Assembly: GCA_937892225.1 (NCBI GenBank)
Contig: CALAUH010000186.1
Location: 1-7,443 of the forward strand
Origin: an uncultured Treponema sp.
GTDB lineage: Bacteria; Spirochaetota; Spirochaetia; Treponematales; Treponemataceae
DNA: 7,443 bases
Direction: 5' to 3'
Position 1 is the stretch's first letter. Every line of letters begins with the position of its first letter. Positions 6,138-7,443 of this stretch are shown here, piece by piece. The notes below the pieces were generated by a model that was not told the DNA's origin, made no database searches, and saw nothing but the letters and a program-made list of their open reading frames with translations. The position numbers and the translations under genes were made by a program.

Positions 6138-6695
6138 TTATTCAAATAGTTCATTTACTGCAGGAAGTACATTTTGTATTGAACTTACCATTTCCGGAAT
6201 AGCAGCTCTTGTATAATATTCAGTCATTTCTATAGAACTATGTCCTACCATTTTTTGAACAACTTCTGCATTAACTTTTGTTCTCATTCTTGTTACGTAT
6301 GTAAATCGAAAAGAGTGGGGGCAAAGTTTTCTATTAGTTGAATCAATGCCAGCTTTTATAATAACTCTATGAAAAACTGATTCTAAAAATTCTTGGCGTA
6401 AAGGGGAGCCATCTTCTCTTTGAAATATAAAATCATTATCACAATATCCATGAGATATTATATAATCTAATAACATTTTTAAAGTTTGATCTGGAATTAA
6501 TGTTACTCTTAATTTCTGATCTTCATCACTTCCTTTTTTATTATAATTTGTTCGTTTACCAGTATTTTCACAAAAACCATCAAAATTGATACAATCACAA
6601 ATAAAACCTTTGTCCTGTAAATACAAAGAAATTTTTTCTGAAAGAGAAAGAGAATCGCTTTTACTTGTGTTTATAACAATTAAAACTTTTTTCAT
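6138..6695 (-). CDS. NAD-kinase N-terminus joined to a tyrosine recombinase C-terminal half
   Basis: One 185-codon frame has two unrelated parts. Residues 1-46 (MKKVLIVINTSKSDSLSLSE onward, to FCENTG) look like the first strand, helix and strand of bacterial NAD kinase. The GGDGT motif expected a little later is missing. From about residue 47 the sequence is the catalytic half of a tyrosine recombinase: a Lys-rich turn (KRTNYNKKG), then H127-x-x-R130 (HSFR), G151-H152 and the nucleophile Y161 (YYTR). The first catalytic Arg and the DNA-binding N-terminal domain are absent, so alone it should be inactive. The ATG has AAAAGGAA about 10 nt upstream. The host gene before it and the element's terminator after it suggest an element-chromosome junction inside the NAD-kinase gene. 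The frame could be a decayed integrase or one half of an integrase split by integration. The recombinase part is certain, the NAD-kinase part probable. Confidence 0.8.
   Translation of the reverse strand: MKKVLIVINTSKSDSLSLSEKISLYLQDKGFICDCINFDGFCENTGKRTNYNKKGSDEDQKLRVTLIPDQTLKMLLDYIISHGYCDNDFIFQREDGSPLRQEFLESVFHRVIIKAGIDSTNRKLCPHSFRFTYVTRMRTKVNAEVVQKMVGHSSIEMTEYYTRAAIPEMVSSIQNVLPAVNELFE
6558..6695 (-). pseudogene. nadK: 5' fragment of a chromosomal NAD kinase gene (probable)
   Basis: The first 46 codons of the chimeric frame have the pattern of a NAD-kinase N-terminus: a beta strand after Met-Lys-Lys, a Ser/Lys-rich turn, an amphipathic helix and a second strand. NAD kinase phosphorylates NAD to NADP and is normally essential, so the cell must keep a working copy. 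Either the element's other end restores a full frame, or there is a second gene. The exact break cannot be set from one side; it is placed by loss of family similarity. The call rests on remembered family pattern, not on an alignment. Confidence 0.6.
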
Positions 6696-6741
6696 TCAAA
6701 TATTTTTCCTTTTGAATTGCATTCATAGAAAATATCAGTTT

Positions 6742-7245
6742 TTATGGTAATGAACCTAATATTTTTACAATTTTTGCAACCTGAGCATGAGTTAGTCTTG
6801 GATACAATGGAAAAAGAGCAGTTCTCAAATATAAAGATTTTGCTGTTTTACAATTTGAATAATCGTAATCAAGTTTTTCTTCTTCAAGAATAGCTTGAAA
6901 TAAATCGTCTACACGTTCACACCGATCAAAGCAGACATTTTCACAGCTTTCCCACGAATGGTCTCTGAGATTTTCCAATCCTTCGCTTGATTCCAAAAGA
7001 TACAAGTATCCCGTCAAGCCACTATAAAGTTCTTCCAACTGATTCGGAAAGCGCTCGTAATAATGCTGTTTTCCGTCATCAGCATGATAACCCATTGTGA
7101 CAAATCTGTTTGGTTTTGAGCGGCTACATACTAATGCGTATACTCTATCGCTGGTGAAATAGGCCACTTGTTTACCTGTAGAATGAGATTTTGCGTTCGC
7201 CATGATATATGGCAAATTTGCAAATTCTGAACCATGATAAAGCAT
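6742..7245 (-). CDS. hypothetical protein, possibly ADP-ribosyltransferase-like fold
   Basis: This 167-residue protein is probably chromosomal. ATG 7243-7245 is chosen because GGAGG lies at 7256-7260. The longer frame to 7323 would begin inside the promoter. It starts LYHGS (2-6) and has YFTSDRVYAL (29-38). That resembles small uncharacterised proteins with an N-terminal YHGS motif, some of which share the DUF3990/ADP-ribosyltransferase-like fold, but I cannot confirm catalytic residues. There is no signal peptide. The middle is acidic and the C-terminus basic (VAKIVKI). Codon use is less AT-biased than in the element. It precedes the NAD-kinase-like start by 46 nt in the same direction, so the two are probably one operon and the chimeric recombinase frame would be read from this promoter. 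Confidence 0.75.
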   Translation of the reverse strand: MLYHGSEFANLPYIMANAKSHSTGKQVAYFTSDRVYALVCSRSKPNRFVTMGYHADDGKQHYYERFPNQLEELYSGLTGYLYLLESSEGLENLRDHSWESCENVCFDRCERVDDLFQAILEEEKLDYDYSNCKTAKSLYLRTALFPLYPRLTHAQVAKIVKILGSLP

Positions 7246-7271
7246 AGCACTTATACCTCCGTTTCTATTAC

Positions 7272-7287
7272 ACAAATTCTGATTTGT
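7272..7287 (-). other. Short leader hairpin
   Basis: ACAAAT-TCTG-ATTTGT on the plus strand forms a 6-bp stem with a 4-nt loop between the predicted transcription start (about 7288) and the ribosome site. It would be the first structure in the message. Its role is unknown and the stem is weak. Confidence 0.35.
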
Positions 7288-7294
7288 CGAGCTC

Positions 7295-7323
7295 ATTATA
7301 ACACAATTTCGAGAACTTTTCAA
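7295..7323 (-). promoter_or_regulatory. sigma-70 promoter of the 6742-7245 gene
   Basis: On the minus strand TTGAAA (7323-7318), a 17-nt spacer and TATAAT (7300-7295) are near-consensus. Transcription should start near 7288, about 43 nt before the ATG at 7245. It probably also reads the NAD-kinase/recombinase frame, since no terminator is seen between 6696 and 6741. Confidence 0.85.
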
Positions 7324-7390
7324 CCGGTTTTGCGCAAAAAAGCCCTCGGTTTCCGACTTCCGACGGTTGCCGGTTGCGAGAACAAAATAA

Positions 7391-7443
7391 GTGAAATATC
7401 GGCTGACGCCGATGTGAAATAATGGCTTGCGCCATTGTGAAAT
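7391..7443 (+). repeat. 23-bp-period GTGAAAT/hairpin array (continues past the edge)
   Basis: GTGAAAT occurs at 7391-7397, 7414-7420 and 7437-7443, exactly every 23 bp. The 16-nt stretches between them are different perfect hairpins: ATCGGC-TGAC-GCCGAT and AATGGC-TTGC-GCCATT. So the heptamer is conserved in sequence and the intervening unit only in structure. The array may extend beyond the window. Function unknown. Confidence 0.8.

Larger units (their letters stand above)
1..6558. mobile_element. Integrative mobilisable/conjugative element (right part)
   Basis: Relaxase, topoisomerase III, a recombinase half at the boundary and cargo genes occur together in strongly AT-rich DNA, while the DNA to the right has a more balanced codon use. 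The right end is placed near 6558 by the change from recombinase to NAD-kinase sequence. The left end is outside the window, so the flanking direct repeat (att) cannot be shown. No transfer-channel genes are visible. Confidence 0.65.

Noticed and set aside
7246..7323. Longer start (7323) for the gene at 6742-7245
   Set aside because: The extra codons cover the -10 and -35 promoter hexamers and the leader. ATG 7245 is preceded by GGAGG.
7234..7422. Plus-strand open frame at the right edge
   Set aside because: It covers the opposite-strand promoter and the hairpin array, with no family signature.

Overview
The window is AT-rich bacterial DNA that looks like the right-hand part of an integrated mobile element, with a short piece of host chromosome at the far right. 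A host-associated spirochaete of the Treponema type is my best guess. It rests on the NAD-kinase-like N-terminus, the exported BspA-like repeat protein and the codon style. It is an inference, not a proof.

Left arm, minus strand, about 1-2505: a compact operon reads leftward from a TTGACA/CATAAT promoter. Its first gene encodes an unrecognised 190-residue protein (1820-2392). The second encodes a DUF3363/VirD2-like three-histidine relaxase (682-1827), which overlaps the first gene by 8 nt. Sixteen nt further on, behind a perfect GGAGG, begins a large protein cut off by the window edge (665 to <1). Its 221 visible residues are the N-terminal WED/REC1 part of a Cas12a-like effector. So a divergent Cas12a-family nuclease is apparently co-transcribed and translationally linked with a DNA-mobilisation relaxase.

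Middle, plus strand, 2739-6054: a divergent promoter drives a complete topoisomerase III (topB, 2809-4848). After it comes a secreted BspA-like leucine-rich-repeat protein (5002-5958) with its own promoter and terminator. A composite 59-nt element occurs three times, in the leader or promoter region of each of the three transcription units. It consists of a 13-bp A6-loop hairpin, a 5-nt spacer and a 22-nt GC-rich palindrome. It suggests common control, or a recombination/replication site that marks module boundaries.

Right end, minus strand, 6069-6695: one open frame joins about 46 residues resembling the N-terminus of NAD kinase to the C-terminal catalytic half of a tyrosine recombinase (H127, R130, H152, Y161 visible; the first catalytic Arg absent). 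The simplest reading is that the element sits inside the chromosomal NAD-kinase gene, with the junction near 6558. The recombinase may be split by integration, as in SSV-type archaeal integrases. Right of this, about 6560-7443 looks chromosomal: a hypothetical gene (6742-7245) with a textbook promoter, then a 23-bp-period GTGAAAT/hairpin array at the edge.

Together, relaxase, topoisomerase III, recombinase fragment and a cargo surface protein describe an integrative mobilisable or conjugative element that carries a Cas12a-like effector. No adaptation genes and no CRISPR array are visible in the window.
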